NCBI GenBank assembly: GCA_031278495.1
Contig: JAITKG010000160.1
Coordinates: forward strand, 1 to 18,878
Reading direction: 5' to 3'
DNA from: Prevotellaceae bacterium
Lineage (GTDB): Bacteria > Bacteroidota > Bacteroidia > Bacteroidales > UBA932
DNA length: 18,878 bases
Numbering within the stretch: the first letter of the stretch is position 1; the number at the start of each line of letters is the position of its first letter. This document shows, one piece after another, positions 1 to 7,529 of this stretch. Under the pieces are notes generated by a model, which saw only the letters and a list, made by a program, of their open reading frames with translations, searched no databases and had not been told where the DNA came from. A program made the translations under genes and the position numbers.

Positions 1-227
1 AGGAAAAAGGATTCGATCCAGTTATACCTCCAAAATCTAACAGAAAAGAGCCATGGGATTATGATAAGGAAATATATAAAAAGCGCAATGAAATAGAGCG
101 GTTATTCGGACGGGTCAAACGATTCCGAAGAATATTTACACGTTATGATAAAACGGATATAATGTATATCGCCTTTATTATGTGCGCTTTAATTTTTGAT
201 TGCCTTAATAGTGTTAACACTCCCTAA
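1..227 (+). CDS. IS5-type (DDE) transposase, C-terminal fragment cut by the window edge
   Basis: An open frame enters from the left edge (first full codon at 3) and ends at TAA 225-227, giving the last 74 residues. It carries the C1 signature of IS4/IS5-superfamily transposases: Y-x2-R-x3-E-x6-K is satisfied exactly by the stretch starting YKKRNEIERLFGRVK, and the Glu is the third residue of the DDE triad. The protein would bind transposon ends and catalyse cut-and-paste transposition. The rest of the gene is outside the window, so intactness cannot be judged. An 18-bp perfect palindrome (229-246) belonging to the local intergenic repeat family starts 1 nt after the stop, where the short end of an IS would be expected. 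No obvious IS terminal inverted repeat can be assigned without the left end. Confidence 0.85.
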   Translation, partial: EKGFDPVIPPKSNRKEPWDYDKEIYKKRNEIERLFGRVKRFRRIFTRYDKTDIMYIAFIMCALIFDCLNSVNTP

Positions 228-228
228 T

Positions 229-356
229 TTGCTGCCGCGGCAGCAACTTTCAACTTTCAACTTTCAACTGCACCGTTAGCCGCGCGCCGTTCACCGTTCG
301 CCGTTAGCCGCGCAAGAAGAGTTAAGAACTAAGAGTTGGGCTGGCGCGGCGGAAAC
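229..356. repeat. Composite intergenic repeat, copy 1
   Basis: This stretch starts with the perfect palindrome TTGCTGCCGCGGCAGCAA (229-246). It continues with tandem CTTTCAA heptads, a run of CCGTTAGCCG/CGTTCGCCG units, a GTTAAGA-type run (about 320-336) and a second GC-rich element GGGCTGGCGCGGCGG (338-352), after which CTTTCAA heptads start again. The same order of parts recurs at 18402-18487 with fewer internal units. No open frame of interest crosses it. Confidence 0.75.
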
Positions 357-391
357 TTTCAACTTTCAATTTTCAACTGAAAGCTGGGTGC

Positions 392-434
392 AAAAAAGAA
401 CTGCCGGTGCAGAAATGCGCCGGCGGTTTTTTTT
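392..434 (+). terminator. Rho-independent terminator-like hairpin
   Basis: GCCGGTGC (403-410) pairs with GCGCCGGC (417-424), with one G-U pair, across a 6-nt loop. It is followed by an eight-T run and preceded by an A-rich tract, so it could work in both directions. It lies 165 bp past the transposase stop with only repeats between, so the transcript it ends is unclear. Confidence 0.6.
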
Positions 435-446
435 GAATAGGGAATT

Positions 447-549
447 GGCTGCGCGGCAGCGTAGTTAAGAACCGAAAGTTAGGCTGGCGGCAGCCACATT
501 TTCACATTTTCATATCTCCACATCTTCACATTAGTTGCCGGCGTCAGCC
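447..549. repeat. Spacer modules bounded by GC-rich elements
   Basis: GC-rich elements occur at 447-460, 482-495 and 535-549 (TTGCCGGCGTCAGCC). Between the first two lies a GTTAAGA-like run. Between the last two lies a CACATTTT/CCACATCTTCACATT run, which is the reverse complement of the GATGTGAA octads at 8601-8646. The spacer 228-623 otherwise contains only the terminator-like hairpin and the promoter of the next gene. Confidence 0.65.
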
Positions 550-567
550 AAATCCGTAAATCTTTCT

Positions 568-575
568 TATCTTTG
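568..575 (+). promoter_or_regulatory. Bacteroidetes -7 box for the CoA-transferase gene
   Basis: TATCTTTG matches the -7 consensus TAnnTTTG of Bacteroidetes primary sigma factor promoters. No good -33 TTTG is visible at the usual 19-21 nt. The predicted leader to the ATG at 624 is about 45 nt. Confidence 0.6.
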
Positions 576-623
576 CATGATTTTTTTTGAAATGGAATTA
601 AAAACAATTTAATAAAACAACGT

Positions 624-1940
624 ATGAACTTCAAATTTGTTACGCCGCAGGAAGCGGTGAAAGTAGTAAAATCAAACGACCACGTGCATTTCAGCAGTGT
701 GGCAAGCGCTCCGCAAATTCTCATCAAAGCCTTGTGCGAACGCGGCAGCCGCGGCGAACTGAAAAATGTACATATCCATCATTTGCATACCGAAGGTCTC
801 GCGCCTTATACGGAAGCGCAGTATGAAGGCATTTTCCAGCACGATGCTTTTTTTGTGGGGGCGAATGCGCGCAAGGGCGTCCAAGCCGGCTATGCCGATT
901 ATATTCCCGTTTTTTTAAGCGAAACGCAAAAGCTGTACCGCACCAATGTATTGCCCTGCAATGTGGCGATGATACAGGTTTCTTCGCCCGACAGGCATGG
1001 CTTTGTGTCGCTCGGCACTTCGGTGGACGCTACGTTGGCGGCGATTGAAACCGCCCGCAAATCCGGCGGCAAGGTGGTGGCGGTGGTTAATTCGAAAGTG
1101 CCGCGCGCTTGGGGCGATGCAATGATTCCCGCTAACTGGATTGACTTTTTCGTAGAAGACAACACCCCGCTGGAACCCGCGCACTTCGCAGAACCCGACG
1201 CTGTGGAAACGGCTATCGGGAAAAACTGTGCGACGCTTATCGAAGACGGCGCAACGTTGCAAATGGGCATCGGCGCTATTCCTAATGCGGTGCTGGCGCA
1301 ATTGGGCAATCATAAAAATTTGGGTATCCATACCGAAATGTTTGCCGACGGCGTATTGCCGCTGGTGGAAAAGGGCGTTATCAATGGCGCGAACAAAACG
1401 CTGGACAAGGGGAAAATGGTTTCCACGTTCCTGATGGGTTCGCAAAACTGCTATAATTTCATTGACGACAATCCGATGGTATTGATGCAGGATGTGCGGT
1501 ATACAAACGACCCGTTCGTCATTGCAAAAAATCCGAAAGTAACGGCTATCAATTCGGCATTGCAGGTAGACGTCACCGGGCAGGTAGGCGCCGATTCGTT
1601 AGGCACTACATTTTATTCCGGCGTGGGCGGGCAAATAGATTTCATCTACGGTGCGTCGCTCTCCGAAGGCGGGAAAGCGATTATCGCCATGCCGTCGGTA
1701 ACCAATAAAGGCATCAGCAAAATTGCGCCGGTGCTCACTCCCGGCACGGGAGTCGTTACCACCCGCAACCACATCCATTGGTTCGTTACGGAATACGGTG
1801 CAGTCAATTTATACGGGAAAACATTGCAGGAACGCGCAAAATTGATTATCGGCATAGCGCATCCCGACCATCGCGAAACATTGGACAAGGCGGCTTTTGA
1901 ACGTTTCGGTCCCCATTTCCACTTTGTACATAAAGCGTAA
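624..1940 (+). CDS. Acetyl-CoA hydrolase / acyl-CoA:acetate CoA-transferase family protein
   Basis: The 438-residue product is full length for the cytosolic acetyl-CoA hydrolase/4-hydroxybutyrate CoA-transferase family, which moves CoA between acyl-CoA and a free acid such as acetate. Visible family features are GIGAIPN at 215-221, the HTEMF block at 236-240 whose Glu238 sits where the family has its catalytic glutamate (it forms the glutamyl-CoA intermediate), and GGQIDF at 335-340. In Bacteroidetes such enzymes serve acetate, propionate, butyrate or succinate fermentation; substrate cannot be read from sequence. The ATG at 624 is supported by the -7 box at 568-575. The stop codon lies inside four consecutive heptads of GCGTAAA type (1935-1962). 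lysA starts 61 bp downstream with no promoter or terminator seen between, so co-transcription is possible. Confidence 0.9.
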   Translation: MNFKFVTPQEAVKVVKSNDHVHFSSVASAPQILIKALCERGSRGELKNVHIHHLHTEGLAPYTEAQYEGIFQHDAFFVGANARKGVQAGYADYIPVFLSETQKLYRTNVLPCNVAMIQVSSPDRHGFVSLGTSVDATLAAIETARKSGGKVVAVVNSKVPRAWGDAMIPANWIDFFVEDNTPLEPAHFAEPDAVETAIGKNCATLIEDGATLQMGIGAIPNAVLAQLGNHKNLGIHTEMFADGVLPLVEKGVINGANKTLDKGKMVSTFLMGSQNCYNFIDDNPMVLMQDVRYTNDPFVIAKNPKVTAINSALQVDVTGQVGADSLGTTFYSGVGGQIDFIYGASLSEGGKAIIAMPSVTNKGISKIAPVLTPGTGVVTTRNHIHWFVTEYGAVNLYGKTLQERAKLIIGIAHPDHRETLDKAAFERFGPHFHFVHKA

Positions 1941-2001
1941 AGCGAGATGCGTAAAGCGTATTTCAGACTTGAGAAGTTCGCTTCACACTTAACTTATAAT
2001 T

Positions 2002-3162
2002 ATGAAAAATATTTCTCTTTTTCCACCAATAGCTACGCTTGACACGTTGCCTACGCCGTGCTATTTATACGATACCGCATTACTGGAAGAAACCTTGCAG
2101 GTGGCGCAACGTGAAGCATCCAAATATCATTACGAAATTCATTATGCGGTAAAGGCGAATTTCAATCACCGCATTTTGCAGCAAATAGCCGCATGTGGCT
2201 TTGGCGCTGACTGCGTAAGCGGCGGGGAGATTCAAGCCGCATTGGACGCCGGGTTCCCTGCCGGGAAAATCGTGTATGCAGGCGTCGGGAAAGCCGATTG
2301 GGAAATAGCGCTGGCATTGGAAAAAAAGATTTTTTGCTTCAATGTAGAATCCCTCGCGGAACTGGAGGCGCTGGACGAACTGGCAGGAAAACAGAACCGG
2401 GTAGCGCCGGTCGCCTTGCGTATCAACCCCGACATCATAGCGAATACACACCGCCATATTATCACCGGCTTTAAGGAAAATAAATTCGGTATCAACCTCG
2501 ACTTGCTGGATGCGGTGTTAAAAACATTGCCGGCATTGAAAAATATAGCATTTAAGGGTATCCATTTCCATATCGGTTCGCAAATAACGGACATGGAAAA
2601 TTTCCATAGCCTGTGCCTTCGCGTCAACGAAATTCAGGAACGCTTGGCGGGTATGGATTTACTGCCGGAGCATGTAAATCTTGGCGGCGGATTGGGAATA
2701 GATTATTATGCGCCGGAGGAAAAGAGAATAGCGGATTTCGCTGTATTTTTCCAACTGTTCGATAAACAGTTGAAACGCTACCACAGGCAACATATCCACT
2801 TTGAATTGGGGCGTTCCTTAGTGGGACAATGCGGGACGCTGCTGGCAAGAGTCCTGTATGTAAAAGATGGCAGTACTAAAAAATTTGCGATTATTGACGC
2901 CGGCATGACGGAGCTTATCCGCCCGGCGTTGTACGAAGCCTACCACAAGATAGAAAACCTCTCGTCCGGCGGCGACGCGGAAAAATACGACGTTGTGGGA
3001 CCGGTATGCGAATCGACCGACAGTTTCGGCAAGGATGTGCCATTAAATACAGTTTCGCGCAATGATTTGCTGGTTATTTATTCTGCCGGCGCTTATGGCG
3101 AGAGTATGTCGTCGCATTACAACTGCCGGCGGCTCCGGGAGCCTTACTTTTACGGCAAATGA
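2002..3162 (+). CDS. lysA: Diaminopimelate decarboxylase
   Basis: This PLP-dependent fold III enzyme decarboxylates meso-diaminopimelate to L-lysine, the last step of lysine synthesis, in the cytosol. The 386-residue protein has the PLP lysine in YAVKAN (Lys51), HFHIGSQ at 188-194, the phosphate-binding GGGLGID at 228-234, ELGR at 268-271, CESTD at 336-340 (this cysteine loop contributes to the partner's active site in the dimer) and AYGESMSSHYN near the C-terminus. The related carboxynorspermidine decarboxylase is less likely because the HIGSQ and GGGLGIDY motifs follow the LysA pattern. It follows the CoA-transferase by 61 bp and ends 1 nt before a strong terminator. The usual Bacteroidetes partner, an aspartokinase gene, is not adjacent here. 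Confidence 0.93.
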   Translation: MKNISLFPPIATLDTLPTPCYLYDTALLEETLQVAQREASKYHYEIHYAVKANFNHRILQQIAACGFGADCVSGGEIQAALDAGFPAGKIVYAGVGKADWEIALALEKKIFCFNVESLAELEALDELAGKQNRVAPVALRINPDIIANTHRHIITGFKENKFGINLDLLDAVLKTLPALKNIAFKGIHFHIGSQITDMENFHSLCLRVNEIQERLAGMDLLPEHVNLGGGLGIDYYAPEEKRIADFAVFFQLFDKQLKRYHRQHIHFELGRSLVGQCGTLLARVLYVKDGSTKKFAIIDAGMTELIRPALYEAYHKIENLSSGGDAEKYDVVGPVCESTDSFGKDVPLNTVSRNDLLVIYSAGAYGESMSSHYNCRRLREPYFYGK

Positions 3163-3163
3163 A

Positions 3164-3198
3164 TAAAAAAGCCGCCGGGAAAACCGGCGGCTTTTTTA
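3164..3198. terminator. Bidirectional terminator between lysA and dnaN
   Basis: A perfect 8-bp stem, GCCGCCGG (3171-3178) with CCGGCGGC (3184-3191), closes a 5-nt loop. It has an A6 run on the left and a T6 run on the right, so it can end both the rightward lysA and the leftward dnaN transcripts. Confidence 0.9.
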
Positions 3199-3215
3199 TT
3201 TGCCCTTATGTATCG

Positions 3216-4343
3216 TTATGCGCCAATCATCATTGGCATCAGCAATGTGAGGATTTCTACGTTTTCGTCGCCTTTTTCTACCGGCAGGATTAAGCCTGCA
3301 CGACTGGCGTCGGCTAATTTTATCAGCACATTTACGGACGTCAAATTATTCAGGATATCGCTCAAAAAAGTAGATTTGAAGCCGATTTCAAGGTCTTCAC
3401 CGGTGTATTGGCAATTCAGGCGTTCATAGGCTGACACCGAAAAATCCAAATCCTGTGCGGATACCGTTAATTCGTTTTCCGCAATTTTCAATTTAATCAG
3501 GTTGCTTGCCTGGTTGGAGAACACCGACACCCGGCGCACACAGTTCAACAAGTCCACGCGGTCAACCGTTACGAGGCGTGAATTATCGGCGGGTATCACC
3601 GAGCGGTAAGCCGGGTAAGTGCCTTCAATTAACCGGCAAATCAACGAATAATTAGGCAGGGTAAACACAGCGTTTTTGCTGTCTAATTCCACCTTGACAG
3701 GCTCGGTAATTTTACCTAAAATATTTTTCAGCAAATTCGCCGGTTTTTTCGAAAGGATGAACGAAGCTACCTTATCCGCTTTTACATCCTTGCGGGTATA
3801 GTCTACCAGCTTGTGTGCATCGGAAGCCACGAACGACGTGCTTTCTTCGCCCATATCAAAATAAATACCATTCATCATGGGGCGCAGTTCATCGTCGGCG
3901 GTGGCATACAATGTACAGTTGATGGCGTCCAGCAATATATTGGCGGGCAACGACAGCGTAGCCGTTACATCCGCCAGCGCCGGTTTGGCGGGATAATCTT
4001 CCGCAGGGCTGCCCGGAATATTGAACTTACCTCCCGTCCAACTAATCTCTATCGAATGGGTAACCGTATTGGCGATGAAGGTAAGCGGCTGTTCGGCAAA
4101 ATCACGCAAGGATTCGGTCAGCAACTTTGCAGGCACGGCGATCGCGCCTTCTTCTTCCACATTGTCGATGGTTATCACGGTATCTAATGTCGTTTCCAAA
4201 TCGGATGCGGTAACGCTTAATTCATTTCCTGCCAACCGGAATAAAAAATTATCCAGGATGGGCATACTGTTTTTATTGCTAATGACGCGGCCTACCGACA
4301 ACAGGTGGCTTAAAAGTTCTGTACTTGAAACAATGAATTTCAT
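3216..4343 (-). CDS. dnaN: DNA polymerase III subunit beta (sliding clamp)
   Basis: The 375-residue product is the ring-shaped processivity clamp that holds DNA polymerase III on DNA and serves as a docking platform for replication and repair proteins. The start MKFIVSSTELLSHLLSVGRV, the SMPILDNFLF block, the ASDAHKLV block in the middle domain and the C-terminal TLLMPM stretch are typical. Length and pattern fit three clamp domains of about 120 residues each. No dnaA, recF or gyrB lies beside it; in Bacteroidetes dnaN is commonly separated from dnaA. The ATG at 4343 is the first good start, with a perfect -7 box on the minus strand at 4392-4399. The gene converges on lysA across a shared terminator. 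Confidence 0.97.
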   Translation of the reverse strand: MKFIVSSTELLSHLLSVGRVISNKNSMPILDNFLFRLAGNELSVTASDLETTLDTVITIDNVEEEGAIAVPAKLLTESLRDFAEQPLTFIANTVTHSIEISWTGGKFNIPGSPAEDYPAKPALADVTATLSLPANILLDAINCTLYATADDELRPMMNGIYFDMGEESTSFVASDAHKLVDYTRKDVKADKVASFILSKKPANLLKNILGKITEPVKVELDSKNAVFTLPNYSLICRLIEGTYPAYRSVIPADNSRLVTVDRVDLLNCVRRVSVFSNQASNLIKLKIAENELTVSAQDLDFSVSAYERLNCQYTGEDLEIGFKSTFLSDILNNLTSVNVLIKLADASRAGLILPVEKGDENVEILTLLMPMMIGA

Positions 4344-4391
4344 GTTTGTAAATTATTAATGTTAGACAAAACAGGGCTTAATTATTTTAGG

Positions 4392-4399
4392 CAAATGTA
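4392..4399 (-). promoter_or_regulatory. Bacteroidetes -7 box for dnaN
   Basis: Read on the minus strand this is TACATTTG, a perfect TAnnTTTG. The predicted leader to the ATG is about 45 nt. The -33 region is AT-rich without a clear TTTG. Confidence 0.6.
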
Positions 4400-4530
4400 A
4401 GAATTTTTAACTACATATTAAAATTTCGACGCTAAATTTTTAACAATCATTTTAACACTTCGCTTGGTTTGAAAGTCGCCGGGCTGGGATTTTAGTGCTT
4501 TTTTACCCGTTTACCCTTGAATCTTTTTTG

Positions 4531-4538
4531 TATCTTTA
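4531..4538 (+). promoter_or_regulatory. -7 box-like sequence for the MFS gene
   Basis: TATCTTTA differs from TAnnTTTG only at the last base. It sits 20 nt before the ATG at 4558, which rules out the in-frame GTG at 4495 as a start. The spacer 4344-4557 otherwise holds the divergent dnaN promoter and AT-rich sequence. Confidence 0.45.
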
Positions 4539-4557
4539 CAAAAATTTTAATTCTTTA

Positions 4558-5751
4558 ATGGGCAAGGAACGCTTAGTAACCTATAATTATTGTTTTATTC
4601 TTGCAGCCAATTTCCTGTTGTATTTTGGCTTTTATTTATTGTTACCGGTTTTGCCGTTCTACCTTGCGGAAATATTCCATGCCGGTAAAACCGCTATCGG
4701 TATTATCCTTGCCTGCTACACGCTGGCTGCCCTTACCATCCGCCCTTTTTCAGGGTTTTTATTAGATACGTTCGCCCGGAAACCGCTGTATCTTTTTGCT
4801 TTTTTCATTTTCACCGCTGTATTTGCCGGGTATATTTGGGCGGGTACATTGACTTTTTTCATCTTCTTGCGCGTGCTGCACGGCTTTTCGTTTGGGGCGG
4901 TGTCGGTGGCGGGCAATACGATTGTTATTGACATTATGCCCTCGTCGCGAAGGGGAGAGGGGCTGGGCTATTACGGGCTGGCAAACAATATTGCCATGGC
5001 GGTAGGTCCAATGACCGGCCTGTTCCTGCATGAGCATTATTCGTTCGATACGGTGTTTGCCTGCGCGCTTGCCTCGTGCCTGCTTGGCTTTGCTATGGCT
5101 ATCATCGTCCGGACGCCGCTGAAACCGCAGGTGAAAAAAATACCGCTCTCGTTAGACCGGTTTATTTTAATAAAAGGACTGCCGCTGGGAGTGGTGTTGG
5201 TATTACTTTCTATTCCCTACGGCATGACTTCCGCCTACATCGCCATGTATGGACAGGCTATCGGGATAACGGGCGGCACGGGGCTTTTCTTTACGATGAT
5301 GGCTGTTGGCACAGCCTTTTCCCGCATATTTGCAGGCAGGCAGGTGGACAAAGGAAAGGTAACGCAAGTTATCACCTTCGGGTTGTATACCGTCTGCGCC
5401 TGTTTCTTCGGGCTGGCTTCCTGCGCCCGCCTTATGGCATGGAACAGTACGGCGGGCAGCTTTGCCTTTTTCGGGCTGGCGCTCTTTTTCGGGTTGGGGT
5501 TTGGAAGTATGTTTCCCGCGTTCAATACCATGTTTATAAACCTTGCGCCCCACAACCAGCGCGGCACTGCGACTTCCACCTACCTTACCTCGTGGGACGT
5601 GGGCATCGGCTTGGGGCTGACCGCCGGCGGCTACATCGCCGAAGTTTACAGTTTTCAGGATGCGTATTTCTTCGGCGGATGCCTTGTCCTGCTGTCCATC
5701 CTGCTTTTCGGAAAAATCATTGTACCGTTTTACCGCAAAAACGCCGTTTGA
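4558..5751 (+). CDS. Major facilitator superfamily (MFS) transporter
   Basis: This is a 397-residue inner-membrane protein with about twelve hydrophobic segments, the usual length and topology for an MFS permease. Motif A between TM2 and TM3 is recognisable as GFLLDTFARK (66-75), and a degenerate copy, GRQVDKGK, marks the same loop of the second half. The SSRRGEGLGYYG stretch (129-140) resembles the TM4-TM5 region of drug or sugar efflux permeases. Substrate is unknown. The ATG at 4558 is chosen over an upstream GTG because a -7-like box lies between them and the hydrophobic core begins soon after. The stop TGA (5749-5751) is the first part of a run of roughly 9-nt TGTGCTAAT-like units that begins a 100-bp inverted repeat. 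Confidence 0.88.
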   Translation: MGKERLVTYNYCFILAANFLLYFGFYLLLPVLPFYLAEIFHAGKTAIGIILACYTLAALTIRPFSGFLLDTFARKPLYLFAFFIFTAVFAGYIWAGTLTFFIFLRVLHGFSFGAVSVAGNTIVIDIMPSSRRGEGLGYYGLANNIAMAVGPMTGLFLHEHYSFDTVFACALASCLLGFAMAIIVRTPLKPQVKKIPLSLDRFILIKGLPLGVVLVLLSIPYGMTSAYIAMYGQAIGITGGTGLFFTMMAVGTAFSRIFAGRQVDKGKVTQVITFGLYTVCACFFGLASCARLMAWNSTAGSFAFFGLALFFGLGFGSMFPAFNTMFINLAPHNQRGTATSTYLTSWDVGIGLGLTAGGYIAEVYSFQDAYFFGGCLVLLSILLFGKIIVPFYRKNAV

Positions 5752-5849
5752 TGTGCTAATGCGGCTAATTGGGCTAACGCCGGAGGAACGATTTACAGAT
5801 ACGCGCCAACCCAATTAGTCACATTAAGTAATTGGTCACATTAGCACAT
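5751..5849. repeat. Inverted repeat of TGTGCTAATG-type units
   Basis: ATGTGCTAATG (5751-5761) is perfectly complementary to CATTAGCACAT (5839-5849), and inside it CTAATTGGG (5765-5773) pairs with CCCAATTAG (5810-5818). The repeat fills the whole spacer between the MFS stop and the next promoter. It has no T tract after the stem, so it is not a standard terminator. The same units occur at 8711-8795 and 18371-18401. Confidence 0.75.
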
Positions 5850-5864
5850 TAATTTGTATCTTTG
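5832..5864 (+). promoter_or_regulatory. Promoter directly at the start of the DUF62 gene
   Basis: A perfect -7 box TATCTTTG (5857-5864) is preceded at 21 nt by TTGG (5832-5835), a weak -33. The ATG is only 8 nt past the box, so the predicted mRNA has almost no leader. Confidence 0.6.
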
Positions 5865-5872
5865 TGCCCGTT

Positions 5873-6670
5873 ATGCAAATTATAACGCTTATCACCGATT
5901 GGCAACCTTCCGGTTATTATGTGGCGACGCTGAAAGCCCGCCTGCTGGCGGCATTGCCGGAGATTACGATAGTAGACATATCGCACCGGGTGGCGGCGTT
6001 CAATACCTTGCAGGCGGCATTCCTGCTGCGCCATACCTGTACCCATTTCCCGGCAGGGACGATTCACCTCGTCGGCGTGAATAGCGAGCCGTCGCCGGAA
6101 AACCATTTGGCAATAGCCGAAGCCAACGGGCATTTTTTTGTAGCCCCGAATAACGGGCTTCTTTCGCTGGCGCTGGACAATGCGCCGGAATATATTACGG
6201 AAATGCCTGTGCCGGGCGGCGCGACGGGCTTCAAGGCATTGCGGTCGTTCGTCCGCGCGGCGCAAGCTGTTACTGCCGGCGTGGTGGATACGGTCGGGCT
6301 GCCGAAACCGCTGCATAAATCGTTGCTTAGCCGCCCTGCCTACGACGGTACGTTTATTTCGGGACAGGTAGCCTATGTCGACGCTTATGGCAATGCGATT
6401 ACCAATATCGACCGGTCATTGTTTGAAACGGCTTGCCGGAAGCGGCATTTTGAAATTTATGTGCAGTCGCACCACAACAAATTGATGCGCGTATCGAATT
6501 ACTACGACGATGTGGCGCCGGGCGAAATGCTGGCGCTGTTCAATTCGCTGCAACTGCTCGAAATAGCCGTCAATCAAGGCAACGTAGCGCAACGCGAGCA
6601 GTTGGATACGACCTCTTCGGTACGGATAAAATTTTTACCGCCACCGCCCGGCGCGGAAGGCGTTGTGTAG
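5873..6670 (+). CDS. DUF62 / SAM hydroxide adenosyltransferase-like protein (divergent)
   Basis: The 265-residue product has the DUF62 (SAM hydrolase, chlorinase/fluorinase-related) plan: an N-terminal TLITDW strand (5-10), VDISHR at 34-39, FNTLQAAFLL, an APNNGLLSLA block near 91-100 corresponding to the usual PDNGL, and YVDAYGNAITNID in the C-terminal barrel, matching the family's xDxxGNxxTNI. Classical members split SAM to adenosine and methionine using water activated by an Asp-Arg-His triad. Here the expected VDPGVGxxRR stretch reads VGVNSEPSPENH, and the expected HGRD site reads FKALRS, so the triad seems absent. I believe this VxSE variant is common in Bacteroidetes, but that is recall and not checked. 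Activity on SAM is therefore uncertain. ATG 5873 is favoured over GTG 5864, which overlaps the -7 box. mazG follows after 25 bp, probably in the same transcript. Confidence 0.82.
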   Translation: MQIITLITDWQPSGYYVATLKARLLAALPEITIVDISHRVAAFNTLQAAFLLRHTCTHFPAGTIHLVGVNSEPSPENHLAIAEANGHFFVAPNNGLLSLALDNAPEYITEMPVPGGATGFKALRSFVRAAQAVTAGVVDTVGLPKPLHKSLLSRPAYDGTFISGQVAYVDAYGNAITNIDRSLFETACRKRHFEIYVQSHHNKLMRVSNYYDDVAPGEMLALFNSLQLLEIAVNQGNVAQREQLDTTSSVRIKFLPPPPGAEGVV

Positions 6671-6695
6671 ATAAATAAACAAAAAAATAAACAGG

Positions 6696-7529
6696 ATGAC
6701 TACAAAAAATACCGTTCAACCAACTTCCCCCACCGGTGACGCTCCGGCGTCCGCAGGGCAGGGAAATGCTTCCTTCAGCCGCCTGCTTGCTATCATGGCA
6801 GAGTTGCGCGAAAAATGCCCGTGGGATCGCGAGCAAACCTTTGCCAGCCTTCGCCCGCAAACCATTGAAGAAACGTATGAACTGAGCGAGGCGGTGCTGG
6901 CGGAAGATTACAACGCTATTTGCAAAGAGCTCGGCGACGTGTTGCTGCACGTTGTTTTCTATGCCAGGATGGGCGAAGAAGGCGGGCACTTCACCATTGA
7001 CGACGTGATAACCAAATTATGCGAGAAGCTTATTTTCCGGCATCCGCATGTGTTCAGCGAAACAGCCGTGAAAGACGCCGCCGAAGTAATCCGGAATTGG
7101 GAACAGCTGAAATTAAAAGAAAAAGGCGGGAATAAAACCGTATTGTCCGGCGTGCCGGCGAGCTTGCCGTCGCTCGTGAAAGCCTGCCGGATACAGGACA
7201 AAGCGCGCGCCGCAGGTTTCGACTGGGATGTGCGCGAGCAGGTGTGGGACAAAGTGGCGGAAGAGATGGGCGAATTACAGGCAGCACTTGCCGCCGGCGT
7301 ACACGAGGGTATAGAGGACGAATTTGGCGATTTACTGTTTTCAATTGTTAATGCCGCGCGCCTCTACCATGTCAATCCCGATACGGCTTTGGAGCGCACT
7401 AACCGGAAATTCACCCGGCGGTTTAATTACCTCGAACAGCAAACTATCCAGCAAGGACGTTCGCTGGAAGATATGTCCCTCGACGAAATGAACGAAATCT
7501 GGGAAAAAGCAAAGGGAGTTATGAGTTAA
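6696..7529 (+). CDS. mazG: Nucleoside triphosphate pyrophosphohydrolase MazG
   Basis: MazG hydrolyses (d)NTPs to NMP and pyrophosphate, cleaning non-canonical nucleotides and affecting alarmone levels, in the cytosol. The 277-residue protein has both MazG domains. The first runs from FSRLLAIMAELREKCPWDREQT, with metal-binding EETYE (58-62) and ELGD (78-81). The second has EEMGE (189-193) and EFGD (209-212). Residues 1-25 are a Thr/Pro/Ala/Gly-rich tail not needed by the fold. The ATG at 6696 is kept because no other Met precedes the conserved FxRLLxIM block. It follows the DUF62 gene by 25 bp. The stop codon lies within heptads of GAGTTAA type (7516-7548), so the last residues (GVMS) are repeat-encoded. 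Confidence 0.95.
   Translation: MTTKNTVQPTSPTGDAPASAGQGNASFSRLLAIMAELREKCPWDREQTFASLRPQTIEETYELSEAVLAEDYNAICKELGDVLLHVVFYARMGEEGGHFTIDDVITKLCEKLIFRHPHVFSETAVKDAAEVIRNWEQLKLKEKGGNKTVLSGVPASLPSLVKACRIQDKARAAGFDWDVREQVWDKVAEEMGELQAALAAGVHEGIEDEFGDLLFSIVNAARLYHVNPDTALERTNRKFTRRFNYLEQQTIQQGRSLEDMSLDEMNEIWEKAKGVMS

Noticed and set aside
915..1445. Antisense open frames within the CoA-transferase and other genes
   Set aside because: They shadow strong coding frames with clear family motifs and lack promoters or recognisable domains.
2002..3162. Carboxynorspermidine decarboxylase
   Set aside because: The PLP and substrate motifs fit diaminopimelate decarboxylase better, and no spermidine genes are adjacent.
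4495..4557. GTG-started extension of the MFS protein
   Set aside because: A -7-like box (4531-4538) lies inside the extension and the ATG at 4558 gives a normal MFS N-terminus.
5873..6670. Fluorinase or chlorinase
   Set aside because: Only general DUF62 similarity is present, halide-site features are not recognisable, and no biosynthetic cluster surrounds it.
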